Origin: Xestospongia muta
Taxonomy: Eukaryota; Porifera; Demospongiae; Haplosclerida; Petrosiidae
Length of the DNA stretch: 64,000 bases
Direction of reading: 5' to 3'
NCBI GenBank assembly: GCA_963693285.1
Contig: OY848929.1
Span: 5,520,501 to 5,584,500 of the forward strand
Numbering within the stretch: position 1 is the first letter of the stretch; every line of letters begins with the position of its first letter. Position numbers and translations under genes: made by a program. Positions 10,620-23,192 of the stretch are shown one piece after another. Under the pieces are notes generated by a model. That model saw nothing but the letters and a program-made list of their open reading frames with translations. It searched no databases and was not told where the DNA came from.

Positions 10620-13600
10620 CTAATTCTGTGATGATGGTGGCAATACTGGAGATGGTATTAGTGGATCAGAAACAAGAGGAGGAGAGGAAGGAAGAGGAGG
10701 CAACTCACTGCTAATTTGATTACCGTTACCACCGACAGGAGATGAGGGAGGACTGTTTGATGTAGGAGCCGGCAGCTGTTTAGCTCCGTTAGAAGATTTT
10801 TGAGGAGAGGGCTTAGCCTTTTTCTGACCAGCCATTTGAGCATAGCTAAGTTTCTCTTGTTTAGGTACCTCTTCCTTTAATTTAGTATTATAATTAAGTC
10901 AATAATGGGAAGGGGCATACCAGTTTTATGGGTTTCTCTTCAGATTCATTACTACTAGTAGTAGGAGGAGGTGGAGGAGCTGCACCAGTGCCTGCAGTTT
11001 TAGGAGTGTGTCTTTGAGAGGATGGACGGGATGATACAGAACCAGATTTCCTGTTATCTCCCCGATAATCACGGTGTCGTGTTCTAGAACTTCCACCATT
11101 ATTGTTATTGTTACCTTGACTACGAGAACCCTGAGAGCCTCGTGACACCTACAAAATATATTTTAAAAACATTATAATTAAGTAAGAGTAACTCACATAT
11201 TTGGAAGATCCATCTTTGTCTTGAGGACGAGGTACCTTTAAATGATAGTAATAACATCACATGATGTCATGTGACATACCTTCGTACTTGTAGTAGTGGA
11301 AACAGCAGTTGTACGTTCTTTACTACTATTAGCCTAATGATGTCATGATGATGTAATAATTATAAATAATAAACCATTACTTTTACTTCTGGTTTAGGTG
11401 GAAGTGGCTTTGAGACTTGAGAATTGCTAGAAATTGCTGTTGCTGTGGCAACAGTGGGCGTGGCAGATGATATTGTACTTGGGGTAGAGATTGGAATACT
11501 GGGGGGTGGAGTCTTTGAACGAGGAGGTAAAGCAACAGATTCTATAGATACTGGAGTTAGGGGGTTAACAGGTTGCACTAGTTTTTCCATTCCATTGTTG
11601 TTACGACGACCTTTCACTATATCTGCCAAGTTTTTACCACCATCTTCAAGGACAGTTGTCGATAAAGGTAATTGAGAAGACGAGGGCTCAGCAACAGCAG
11701 GGAGAGGGGGAAAATTGGTACTTGTGGGAGCTAAATCAACTTTAGGTTGAGATCGGTGTTGGGGTCGCTATAAAAAGATTTAATTACTATAAAGATAACA
11801 GGGGTTTACCTGTCTCGATTTGTCTTTATCTCCAGTCCCTTTGTCAGTCCCTCTTTCTTCTCTTCTCTCAGTTCCTCCGCTTGACATCTCCTCACTGCGC
11901 TGTTTATTTTTTAACCTATTAGGTAAGTTCCGCCCATCATTTTGACGATGAGGCCGACCATCTTTTCCTCCGCCTCCAGAATAGTGACCACTCCCACTAC
12001 TGGAACCCCTAGAACATTAATGAGACAAACTCCTATAATTTAAATTTTTTACCTCCTTTCTCCTTCATTGCTACCCGAGTGGCGTCCTTTTCCTCCGCTA
12101 CTACCAGTACTACCTCGTCGAATACCACTTTCCCTAATATTGTCACGTCCAGTACCTCCAACTTCTCTTCCGGTCATCATCACAGTACTACTAGCTGTTG
12201 GAGCTACAGGAAATCGAGTATTAGGCAGCCCTGTCACATGACAGTCACGTGACTATCAACATCATTGTATGACTTACCTCCATATGCTGTTTGAGGTGGA
12301 AAACCGTTCACAATAGGAGCTGTGGTCTATATTTATAAAGAAGAATAATTGAAGAAAGGTGAGCAGGTACTTACATAACGAGGGTCAAAATAAGGGGTCC
12401 ATCCCACTGGTTGTTGAAAAAATGGCATCTAATGAGACAAATTAATTCAATTCTATCAAATTATACTTACTGGTTGACCATTATAAACAGGAGAATAAGG
12501 AGGATATTGTGGGCGTGGCTTAGGTACAGACGCAGTTCTTTGTACAGCTGTGTTCTTTATCCTTGCCTATTGCAAAACATCACAAATCATCAAAAACTAC
12601 ACCCACTCACTCTAATAGGTTTTCCTAAGAATTCACGAACTTCTTCTCTAAGATACCTGTATGCCTACGAAGATAATGGGACAAGTTGAATCCAAACAGC
12701 CACACACACACACACACACCTCTTGTGCTTCATCTTCATTATCAAATGCTACATACCAACAATCGTTTTCAGCAAAATCACATGAAATAAACTTAGGACA
12801 ATTCTCACCAGAAAACAACAATTCAATATCCTATATACCAGCAATAATTACTTAAAGACAAAAGACAAATCTTACTTCTTTAGGAGTCTCTTTAGGAATT
12901 TCTCTAAGTATTAATATACATCTTTTCTCAGGAATAGCTCTAACTTTGTTGTTTGAATGGTGAAGTTGTAATCGACTGGAATCTATAGTGATAAAAAGTT
13001 ATGTGTGTGTACTAGTCAATACTAAGCATACCTTTAATAGCCTCTATTATCACCTCCATATCAGATGTAAGGCGTTTGACCTGATTATAATATTATATGA
13101 CAGTTGTAGACACAGAATACTAACCTGATTAAAGTTAGCTAATATTGATATGGGAACAAAATGATCACCATCCATTTGAGATTCTAGATATCAAATTATT
13201 CTAATTAAGTGGGTGGGGTCTGAGTATACAACTCACGCAGATATTTATCAGTACTGAGATTATCTTTACTGAAATAATATTCTAATTGGGTACGAACTTG
13301 TGTGATAAGATCTTCGCCAACAAGAGGGGGGCTAGAGGGTGGAGGGGTGTGATCTGCTGAGGGAACACCCTCTGTTGGTATCATCAGTAGTCCAGGAAAA
13401 GTCGGTTCAACTAATACGGGGACGAGCCCTACGATTATTGATGCATAATTAAAATTAAAAAATAATGTATGTACTAGGAGAGATTAGAAAGTCAGTAGGT
13501 TCACCATGAGATCCTCCACTGTTGGGAGAGCTGAGTGGTGGGCTGGTCGGTTCAATGAGATCATCTCTGAGGTGGGATAATACTCGGACGTTAACAAACA

Positions 13601-14036
13601 AATCTAACAACTTACCTAGGCTGTGACACAAGTGAATTGCTGCCATTTTGTAAATCCATTATTTGTGTCGCATGTGCCTATAACACAGAAAGAGTCACTC
13701 ACTGTCTTCTCAAAAGCAGAACGACTTTACCATCGCCATAGTGACCACGATGACGTCATCGTGAATGTCCCATGGCTAGTACTATTTGACAATATGTCAG
13801 TATAACATTATATAATTACTGGCCACAATAGGAATGCGCTAATCGCTAAAATAACCGTTCTTTTTTCTATAAATTAATGTTGGTAGACTATAATGCACAT
13901 TATTAACCAGTTACTTAATGTTAAAAAAGTCTTGTCTTACAGCTATGAGTCGTTCTGGTTGCCACCCTTACGTGAAATGACCTACAGCTGGTGTAACTAC
14001 TCGACTTACCAAATCAATGGAGCCTGTTTCTGCCAT
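10620..14036 (-). CDS. LARP4: La-related protein 4 (LARP4/4B)
   Basis: Cytoplasmic RNA-binding protein that stabilises mRNA poly(A) tails. Probable ATG 14036 (MAETGSIDL, exon ends at GTAAGT), spliced to AHATQIMDLQNGS and a Ser/Pro-rich stretch. The La motif starts at about 13310 (RTQLEYYFSKDNLSTDKYLR) and continues MDGDHFVPI..LANFNQVKRL. The RRM follows (EKRCILILREIPKETP, FAENDCWYVAFDNEDEAQ, RYLREEVREFLGKPIRARIK). Then there is a proline/glycine-rich middle, the FPPLP...LADIVKGRR motif, Arg/Ser and Gly-rich blocks, and KLSYAQMAGQKKAKPSPQKS, which matches the LARP4 C-terminal KLSYAEV motif. TAG at 10620-10622. LAM plus this RRM and the KLSYA tail exclude LARP1/6/7. SETD2 lies immediately upstream in the same orientation. 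Confidence 0.92.
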
Positions 14037-14155
14037 TATTCCAGCAATATAGGAGAGAGAAAAGAAGAAGAAACCTGCTAAACAACCAATGGCAGTTAGT
14101 AGAACAGCAGGAACAGTTAGAAGAGACAGACAAGAAGGCACAAGCAACTACTTAC

Positions 14156-14231
14156 AGCCATGTGACAGTCGCTGTGCTTCCCGACTACTGAGATATCCGT
14201 ACACCTCCGTCCATATCAGTATATCCTCCAT
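14156..14231 (-). other. Leader exon of LARP4 with alternative ATG
   Basis: On the minus strand ATG at 14231 opens MEDILIWTEVYGYLSSREA and runs to a donor (GGCT|GTAAGT at about 14155). The next acceptor lies near 14090. The spliced frame can run through a hydrophobic stretch (FFFFSLSYIAGI) into the LARP4 ATG. It may be a 5'-UTR exon, an upstream ORF or an N-terminal extension; I cannot tell. The presumed ATG is only 72 bp from the SETD2 stop. Confidence 0.4.
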
Positions 14232-14303
14232 AAACTACTCCGCCTTATAAATTAAAGTACACAAGATATTAATATGAGAATAAAGCACTGTGATATAATT
14301 ATA

Positions 14304-17300
14304 TTATGAACGTTTATATATAGGACCAAATTTCTTCATATAATTCCTGATATAATCTTTAACACGTGATTTGACTTGATCGTTAAAGTCTAAAAGATCA
14401 GTATTACCTGATTTACGACTGATCTCTTTTTCAGTAATACCAAATGTTAACTAGACAATAACAAATAAAGTCATTAGATTTATAATGATAAAGTAATACC
14501 TTTCTAGCTAAATGTTTAAAGTCTTCAGAGCAAGTGATTCGTCCATATTTACAATCAGGTTTACGATGATGATCCAGACAACGTACAATCAACTTTGATA
14601 ACTAGAACAATATCCTTACAATAACCAACAAGTTTGCATTAAATAACAACTTACAGAATGTCTAAATATATCTTTAGGCCTTGATCTTTTCCTATGTTTA
14701 TTAGTTGTCTTGGTTATCTGTTTTTCATTAACCTGTACATGTGATATGTCATGTGATCTTGTTGTATTCTAAAGGACATACCTCTGACGAGGGAGAAGAG
14801 GGAGGAGACTCTTCTGGAGTATGGGGTTGCCCCTCAGGGGAACTCATTAGTGACTATAATAATGCATCAACTAATTTAATGAACTGACCACACCTACCTC
14901 ATTATCGTCTGGTGTCCCTAAATCCATCAATATATCTCCATCTTTGTCATCTTCAGAGGGGCGGTCCCATTGAGTCTTACGAGTTATTACATGATAATAA
15001 TAAACCTCAGGGGAGATAATATCAGTGGGTGTGGTTATAAAATAAACTGACTTTGCCTGAAGAGTCTTTAGCCTCTCTCCAATTAGAGGGTAGACCTTCT
15101 AGCGGAGGTGGAGGTGGCAAGGGTGCAAGCTGCAATTCAGCCACACCCACTGATTGAGCCAGATAAGGCTGAGAGGAGATATGTTGTACTCGGGTTGTTG
15201 AGCTGGACACTGGGAGGGGCTATTGATGAGAACAGATAATACATTATATTAGAAGATAACACTTACCAAAAGGGAGGGTAGAGTTGAGGGAGGTACAAAT
15301 AATGAATGGGCGGGGTTTGTGGAAAGAGCAGTTGTTTGAGGTACATAATGAGTAGAAACTAGTCCACTGGGGGTAGGGTTTATAGCAGTAGGGAATATAT
15401 GTTGCTGTACAAACACACCATGACCAGGCTGTGGTTGAACTATTACTGTATTTTGTAGTGGTGGTATAGAAGATGGAGTAGCTCCTAATAAACCAGGACG
15501 AAAAACTGGTTTAGGACTAGCCGTGGGACTAACCCCTAAAGAAGGGGATGTTCTCTTTCTACCTCTATAAAAAGCAAAGATCATGTGATTATCCATGTAG
15601 GTCATGTGATTATCTGTACAACTAATTGTATAGATCATGAGACTAACTTTAAGAGAGCAGGTTCCTCTTCCCAACGACTTTCTCTTTTACGTTTCTTCTT
15701 AATTTCAATAGGGTCATCCTCTTTTTTCTCTTGTTTTGATCGACTAGTTTCATCGTCATCCACAGGTGAAGAAACTTTCAATTTCTATAACAACCAATAT
15801 AATAATTTCTCTTTTCCTCTTGAACATACTGGAACTATCTTTTTTGGTATTCTAAACACTTCTTTTAGAGAGCTCCACTTCTCCAGAAGGTCTGTTGCCA
15901 TAGCAATGACCTCTTCATCAACTGGTTTTATTTTCTCATCTAGATACATTATGACAATTATATGTCAGACAATAGGACAATACCTTGTCCATCTGATGTC
16001 ATTTCTCTTGCCTCAGCTTCTGAAGACATCTCTTCAATAACATCATTATTATTTGGTTCTTTATCTGGTATAATCTCCAAGGACACCTCTTCTTTAGTAT
16101 CTTTTATATCTCCTTCTACTACAACAGATTCCTCCATTTCCTCGTCTTTCTCCTTCTCCACTTCCCTCTCCTGCACAATCTCCTGCACCATTTTAGTATC
16201 TGGTACCTTGTTTTTTTCATCCATTGTTTCTTTAACGTCAGAAGATAATGGTTTAATGTCATCATCTTGAGGAGATATTGAGCAATCAGCTTCACTTATA
16301 ACAACAGTAGCGCTTTCTTCAGTATTTTCAGCTATTATATACACACTCTAATATTACAATATATCAGTATCAACTATACCTGTTTGAATGATGGGTGGAG
16401 CTACTTTAGTCTCCGCCCATTTTTGTACAACCTGTAGTACCTTATTATCAGTGAGAAGGTTTTTGTTTGGGATTGGAAGGTTTTTTAGTGACTGTAAAAT
16501 CTGAAAATGGACAAATAATACTGTGAATTTGATCTTAAGATGTACTTCAAGTTTTGTCTCAAGTGCCTCTACAGTAGATAGGTCAGTCAGTTCTACCATC
16601 CAAGTCCACAATAATCTTAAACCTTGTAATGATAAAAATCGTTTTAAACAACCCAGGTCTTGAGTAGCCTATAAGTCTTATTAATTAATCATTTTAAAAA
16701 GGGGTGGGGTTACTTGTAATACTTTGAGTAGCATGCCACGTTGATGAAGTGACTCCGCCCTTAACATCAGACGAGAAAGAGATAATACTTGATCAATATT
16801 TTTAAGTCGCCAAGATCCTCCAACAATATCATATATTTCTCTTTCAAACTGAAATATTAAATTATTTAAAATTAATTATAAGTAGGTGTGGCTAACTCAC
16901 CACAGCATCAGCATCATTTCCACGAGGTCTCCCTTTCTTATCACGTCCACTAATTGGTAATAATGTATCACTACGTCCACTACTTGTAGAATCACTTTGT
17001 TTAGTTGCCCCAAGGTAACCTCGACAATTAGTACTATCACAATAACATTTCTGAGCAGTTTCACCAAATCTTTGAAACTGATAATCAAAAGTAAGTTCTT
17101 CTCCATTAGAAATTGAACGCAATGCAAAGAAACCCACTCTTAATTTGCCGTTAACAGTCCACTATAAAAATAATAACCCCAGTCATTAGTGGTGTTAATT
17201 AATTCATTACCTTTTGTGTCTCACAGTTAGGATTACAACTATGATTTATAAATCGTGAAAGATTTCCTTTACGAGTAGCATCTAAAATCTGTACAAGAAT

Positions 17301-18137
17301 ATGTTCAATAGATAATGAGGTGACTCCTCTCGTTAATACCTCATCTGTTTTTAATGACATAAAGTAATAATGCCTTCTTTTGTTTTGCTCATATTCTCTT
17401 CGTCGTAATTCAAATTCTTCAGGAGTACAGACTTCTCCACAATATTCCATTACAAAGGAGAATCTGAAAATAATGCAAATAGTGGGTGTGGTCTTATAGA
17501 GCTCTCACGAGGGTATGTCATCAGTAGCTCTTAAACCCCACCCCTTCATCTCTGTTTTAAATACTTCTACAGGAGCATATTGTCTCTGAAAAGAGAGAAA
17601 GAAAGAATGATCATATAAACATTACATGATTACTCTAGAGAATTTCTTGTTATTACAATATTCTCCACAAGGACAGCGATTACCACTAAAGTTATGAAGG
17701 GGTTAAATATTATTTTGTACTCACAACACCTCACCATTCAATCATCAACAATCTATTGAGACAGTTCTCACCACATGCTTCAGAAGGATCATCGTTCTCT
17801 GAGAGAGAGAGAGAAGACATTGGTAATGACAATGATACACACCTACCTGGATCAAATTGACAGTCACACATCATTCGTTTAGCTCTCTTTCCCTCTCTTG
17901 AAGTAGCTCTGTTATATTCCCTAAGTTATCTTACTAATCATTTATTGCTAGTACCTCATAGTAATGTAAACATTCTCTGTTATAAATTCAAAAGGAGCTG
18001 GTTTATTTTGATTGAGAGGGTCACAGGGAGCTAATGGTTCTACAGTCATCTGTATTAAGTAAGAGATAACATAGATTATATATAATTAATCATACCTCAG
18101 TGTTCTCCTCCAGAAGTATCTTGCCTTCTGCTGACAT
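14304..18137 (-). CDS. SETD2: SETD2-type H3K36 methyltransferase
   Basis: Histone H3 Lys36 trimethylase coupled to elongating Pol II. ATG at 18137 (MSAEGKILLEEN). In order: AWS (CDCQFDPGENDDPSEACGENC, CPCGEYCNN), SET ([58 protein letters not shown]), post-SET (CYCDSTNCRGYLG), and a helical/acidic middle with Glu-rich runs (about 15960-16340). Next is the WW domain (LPSNWREAKDSSGK joined to VYYYHVITRKTQWDRP, about 14960-15100). The C-terminal SRI domain (LIVRCLDHHRKPDCKYGRI, DFKHLARK, NYMKKFGPIYKRS*, stop 14304-14306) binds phosphorylated Pol II CTD. The AWS-SET-postSET-WW-SRI order is diagnostic. It lacks the long N-terminal extension of vertebrate SETD2. A 51-nt in-frame intron lies in the SET domain. 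Confidence 0.95.
17289..17339 (-). other. 51-nt stop-free intron inside the SETD2 SET domain
   Basis: Minus-strand GAG|GTATTA...TGTACAG|ATT. It is 51 nt with no in-frame stop, so the unspliced frame adds 17 residues between LKTDE and ILDATRKGN. Human SETD2 has NDEIIDATQKGN with no insert, so removal is the expected event. Confidence 0.75.
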
Positions 18138-18774
18138 TTCTAGTTTCTACCTATATTAAACCACACCCCTTACTTTGCATAATAATTGTAGCGCCGGAGA
18201 AATAAGTCATAAATTTTAACCCTTTTTGTTCGATATTAGGTATACGTTCACATTAAATGGGTATGGGACTTTTTTACCATACTTCAAAAGGTTCAAACAA
18301 TGGGTGAGGCATTGTACTAATGTTTAGAACATATGATGTCACAGGAGAATCTCCAGACTATATGTGTAGATGTATCTTCAGTTGAGAACTACAGTACATA
18401 CAATCAATAAATGTACACTATTGAATTGGGAATATATACAACATTATAATAAGATCAATGATAAATTGGCTACTAAAGAAGTGAAACTAACCATTAGTGG
18501 GAGAAAGTTGGGTATAAATTTTAACCCTTTTTGTGCAGTATTGTGTGGTATTAGGTATACATTCACAATACATATGATCTGCTTATTCACTATTCTTAAT
18601 TACCATGTGAATTGAATGCATGGTTTAACAATAGGTAATACATGTGCAGTTCATATAAGCATAGAAGCACAGAAGGTGAAGAAGGGGTTAAAATTTTTAT
18701 CTACTTTCTCCATGTTTTATAGTATAGTGGATAATAATAATATAATATACTAATAATAATATAATATACTAATG
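18138..18774. other. SETD2 upstream region with dispersed repeat copies
   Basis: SETD2 promoter side and ODAD2 3' side. It holds three copies of a roughly 35-bp word built on GGAGAAA...ATAAATTTTAACCC: about 18196-18230 (+), 18501-18536 (+) and 18681-18715 (inverted). A neighbouring GTATTAGGTATAC-TTCACA block follows both direct copies. A perfect 19-bp tandem duplication lies at 18733-18770. No coding region is supported. Confidence 0.55.
18196..18715. repeat. Possible MITE-like element with inverted ends
   Basis: The first copy (+) and the last copy (-) of the ATAAATTTTAACCC word bracket about 520 bp, with a third direct copy inside. Target-site duplication and a transposase were not found, so this is only a candidate non-autonomous element. 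Confidence 0.35.
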
Positions 18775-21700
18775 TCATTTATATTTAGCTTTCTCATTAG
18801 CTAATGCAAGTTGCCTTATATTACTAATACACCCTGCAGCTGCTTCTTGTAATATTTTATCTGTTGAACCAACCATTGGTAGGAGTAGCTATATAATGAC
18901 AATACATAATACATTAATAGAATAGACTTATCATTACCTGTACAACACTAGCTTCATGCATAACAATACAGTTATCAGGATGACGTGAGAGCTGATGTAA
19001 AGCACAAGATGTTGTCTGATGTACAGCAGTATCCTCTGAATGAAGATATTCCACTAATGGTCCTACAGCATGATTCTGACCAAACCCAACACGATTATTA
19101 CGCCATGAACAACATCTATGTACAATATATGGAGTATTATATTATTCATATTTTATAACTGACTTTGCGATAGCATCAGCTAAATGATGTCGTAGTTTAT
19201 CATTTGTTGTGGTTGTAAGTTGAGCTAGGAGAGGTACTACACCATGATCAGTTACAACAGCAAGGTTTTCCTGATCTTGTGCTATCTTAGCAATAGCGGC
19301 ACAAACACTAGCTAACACCTGATATATAATAGTGTGTCATTATATCATCATCACTTATCTATCAGTACCTCAATATCACTAGATTTAAGTAAACCCACTA
19401 TTAACTCAAGACCTCCAACAAATGAGCGCACTAATTCTCCAGCATCTTTAGCATTCTGAATACATGGACATATAGCCCATGCAGCACAGGCCTGGACCTG
19501 TCCTATAGATTATAATAATACTACATTTATTATAGCACTGACCTCAGGATTAGGAGATTTCAGTAATGACCACAAAAGACGTACCCCATCTTGTTTATCA
19601 ATGATCCTAATAATAGGATCAATAATAAAATGCATTCATGACCACACCCCTTACGTCATGCTGTCATTATCTAATGCACAAGCACCCACGGCTTTAGTGG
19701 TATTAATTAACAGAGACTGGTTTGTTCCTGTCAGTAATTGAACCAACGGGACCACACCCCCTGTTTTACGTATAGTTACTCTATTATCATTATCCCTTGC
19801 TGCACACTCAGCAATAGCACCAATAACATTGATCAGTACCTATAATATTATATTAATTAGATGTAATATAATGAATATCATGAACTGTACCTCTTCCGGT
19901 TGATTTGATAACAAACTCACTAACTTCTCAACAGCTTTAAGTGCCTTAAGTCTACAAGTCATGTGACATACATGTGATCTGTTTGAATTTTGCTTACTGT
20001 TGTACATTTTCTGAATTTTTAGCACATTTCCAAATAGCTCCAGTTACAGCAGAAAGGAGTTCTTTATTGTCAGTACGTGTGAGTTGTTTACTAAGAGGCT
20101 CAAGTCCATTAAACTCACGAACAAGTTGTCGAGTTTTATCTTCTTCAGCACACTACACATACAATTAATGCACAATTGTATTTCTCATGTGATACCTTAA
20201 AGATAGCAGATGCACAATGCATTTGAAGTTCCTGGCTCTCTACATGTAGCCCTTTCACTAGTAATTCTATCATACCAGCAGCTTGTATTAATTCTTGATA
20301 CTTAGGCTATTAAAAGATGGAGTTTGTTGTTATCTAACATATGTATTTACTTCAGAGGCACATTCTTGTAATGTTCCAACGACAGGTATGAGAACGTCCT
20401 CCTTATCAGATTGGAGATATCGGCCTAATAATGTCACTACATTGGTTTTCAATAAAGCCTATGACATATAGTGGTAGCATTGTTTAATAACCTGTTTTAC
20501 AAACCTGTTTATTTTTCTTGCTTTTAGAACATGACCAAAGTCCAAGAGCAGCACAGCGAGCTACTTCAACATCACTTCTTTCTCCTGTAATAGGAGAACC
20601 AGGTCGACCAGGATCTTCCAGCATATTAACCTGTAAAAGCAGACACTATAAAATAATCTCTAAAATCAGAACTGACCAAATAACGTAGTCCTCCATGAGT
20701 ACGAACTATCTTTCTAGCTCGTCTAAATTTTGCAATATTTGCAATTGTTACTGCTGCAAGACATTTTAACTCTCGTACTGGTGACTTGAGAATTTGGACA
20801 AGTTGAGGTAGTCCTTTCAAATCAACAATAGCCACTCTTGTTTGAGGATGTGTTGAAATATCACAAAGTATTCGAAGAGTGCCAATTTTACATTTAATGT
20901 CTTCTGTTTCCAACAAATTGATGAGAAGATCCAAGCCATTGTTATCTCTTATAGCTAAATGTGAGGTTTCTTGAGTTAAATCAAAGTCCCTCATTGAGCA
21001 TAAGGCAATCACTGTAGTGGTTTGATTACCTCCCTAAATAGAAAATTGCAGGGGCAAGAGTATAATTTAAGATAGGAGTAGACTCCTTACTTTGAGGTAT
21101 TTAATGAGTTTTTGTATCTGCCAATATTCTGAAGGAAGATCAGCTGTTGACTCTGGACGTCTTTCTTGTGTCTCTTCTTCTTCACTGCCTTCACTACTAC
21201 TATCAGACAACTCCTCAATATTACTAAATAAATGATCTCATTAAGATCAATTAATATGGGGGCATACTTTGATTGGATACTTGATGCTGATCTTATTTTA
21301 ATAGACTGTTGAGTTTCAAGTCGTTTTGTACTGTTACAATAAGAAAATAAATTATAACATAATTTAGGAGAGTTACCCAGTGAACAGTGGACTTTCACGT
21401 GCTGTAGAAAACTGATCATTAACAGTTGCAGTCCGTACACCTTTTTTAGTAGATTTCTTTTTTTCTTTTGTATTACTTTGTAATTTTGTAGCAGATCTAT
21501 CATAATAGTTGATGTATAATGTAATGATAATATGAGTTACTTTGATGTAGGTTTATCTGATGAGGGAGGAGGTTCCTCTTTATTTTGAACTGTTTCAGTT
21601 TCTTCAATAGTTGCTGTTAGAGGTTGAGGAGCTGTTGAAAATAATTCAAGTTCTCTAGCATCAGTATGTTCTTCTTCAGTGAACATAAACTCCTAATATA

Positions 21701-23111
21701 ATGTAATGCCTTGTATCTTTTATAATATAGAAAGAATTACTTGTTTAATGATATTCTCAGCAAAATGTTTACTGGAAGACTTCAACAAAGCTACTAATGT
21801 GGGATACAGTTCCCCAGTCCTCTCATATTGCTGTTCACCTCCTACTATTCCCTAATAAATATCATAATATTGAACAATAGATTAATACTTCATTTACTTT
21901 ATTAATAAAATATCCCTCGGTACTTGCAGTAACGTAAATGACATCACTGTCAAATGGTTGGATCATTATATAGCAGATATCACCTAATACTTGTCTCCAT
22001 GGTGGAGCACGACAGCCATTAGTAAATGCAAGTGCTAATAATAGTTATAATATAACAATAATAAAAATATCATTTAATAATATGAGTTAATTAAAGGGGC
22101 ACTATTATTAATGGTACTAACCTGTTGTGTATTCTAAAGTTTTTAAGCAGTCATGAGGGCTACCAGTAAATGTTTGTAATAACTCAACTTCACTCTATTT
22201 AAAAATAATGGTTACCATAGCAACCTGAAATGATCTCACTTGAACTAAATTAGGAGTCAATCGTACATCTCTGTAAAAGAAAACAATAATTATTAATTTA
22301 ATTAGTTATTATATATACCTTCCCAATTGTTTTAAAGAAGATTGCATTAACTGTATATCAATATCATTGAGGAGGAGTAAGAGACGAAATGTTGAGTCAT
22401 CAATATTATCTCCACTCCCTCTAACTTTATCCCTATTATTAAATGATAATTAATATACTAATTATAATGCCCAATACCTGGCCAATTTGTCATGAACATC
22501 CATTAAAATTTTGTTGCTATCTTGACTGGAATAGGATGGACCAATAATTTTGATCATTGGGTCAGAATTAGCTGGAGGTACCCTATCAATATGTCACTAA
22601 TTATTACCAAATTACCTTCTAGACAAAGTTGGGCTTCTTTGAGTTTCTTTTCTCCAGCACACGATATGACTTGAACAAGACATTTAAAATTGGATGCTTT
22701 AATCTCTACACTTTCATCATCCTATATCAGAACACAGAATTTATTATATCATTACTTTCCTAATATACTTTAGTAATAGAGAGAATTGGGTCGCCATTTT
22801 TGAGTTTTGCAGCAGATTCCACAGTAGTCTCACTAATAAAAATAAATTAACATATTATTTCAGGAAATAAATTACCTTTTGATATAGTCAGGTGGTTTAA
22901 GAGCATCAAATGTTGAAATTTTCAATGAAGAATGCCATATAAATGGCTTTGAAAAAGATACTTCAGCTTCTCTAGGGTGATCTCGAACCAAACGTTCAAC
23001 TTGTCGAACAATATCTTGCAAAAGAGACTCGTTAGATTTTGAGAAATCTAATTTTCCTCCAGTTTCTGAGGCAGAGATCCAATTCGCTCTGCTTGAAAGT
23101 GCAGCCCCCAT
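18775..23111 (-). CDS. ODAD2: Armadillo-repeat outer dynein arm docking protein ODAD2/ARMC4
   Basis: Axonemal protein required to dock outer dynein arms in motile cilia. ATG 23111 gives [19 protein letters not shown], followed by a conserved N-terminal region ([19 protein letters not shown]), several less conserved exons and an acidic/charged linker (21500-21680). From about 21010 down to the stop there is a long series of ARM repeats: [66 protein letters not shown] and others. The stop TGA is at 18775-18777 (ANEKAKYK*). The [18 protein letters not shown] core is very close to vertebrate ARMC4. More than 20 short introns. It is divergent from the SPO16 homologue with 81 bp between start codons. 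Confidence 0.9.
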
Positions 23112-23192
23112 TTGTAATTTTGTTAGAACAAAACGGTTACTATGGTAACCTGCCTTAAGTGGGTGTGGCTGAGTCCCTGCTGCAGAATAATA
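23112..23192. promoter_or_regulatory. Divergent ODAD2 / SPO16 promoter
   Basis: 81 bp between start codons, so 5' UTRs and core promoters must overlap. It contains GTGGGTGTGGCTG (CACCC-type word) at about 23159-23171. Confidence 0.5.

Noticed and set aside
15585..16270. Two plus-strand open frames inside SETD2
   Set aside because: They are antisense shadows of the acidic, Glu/Ser-rich SETD2 linker and show no protein features.
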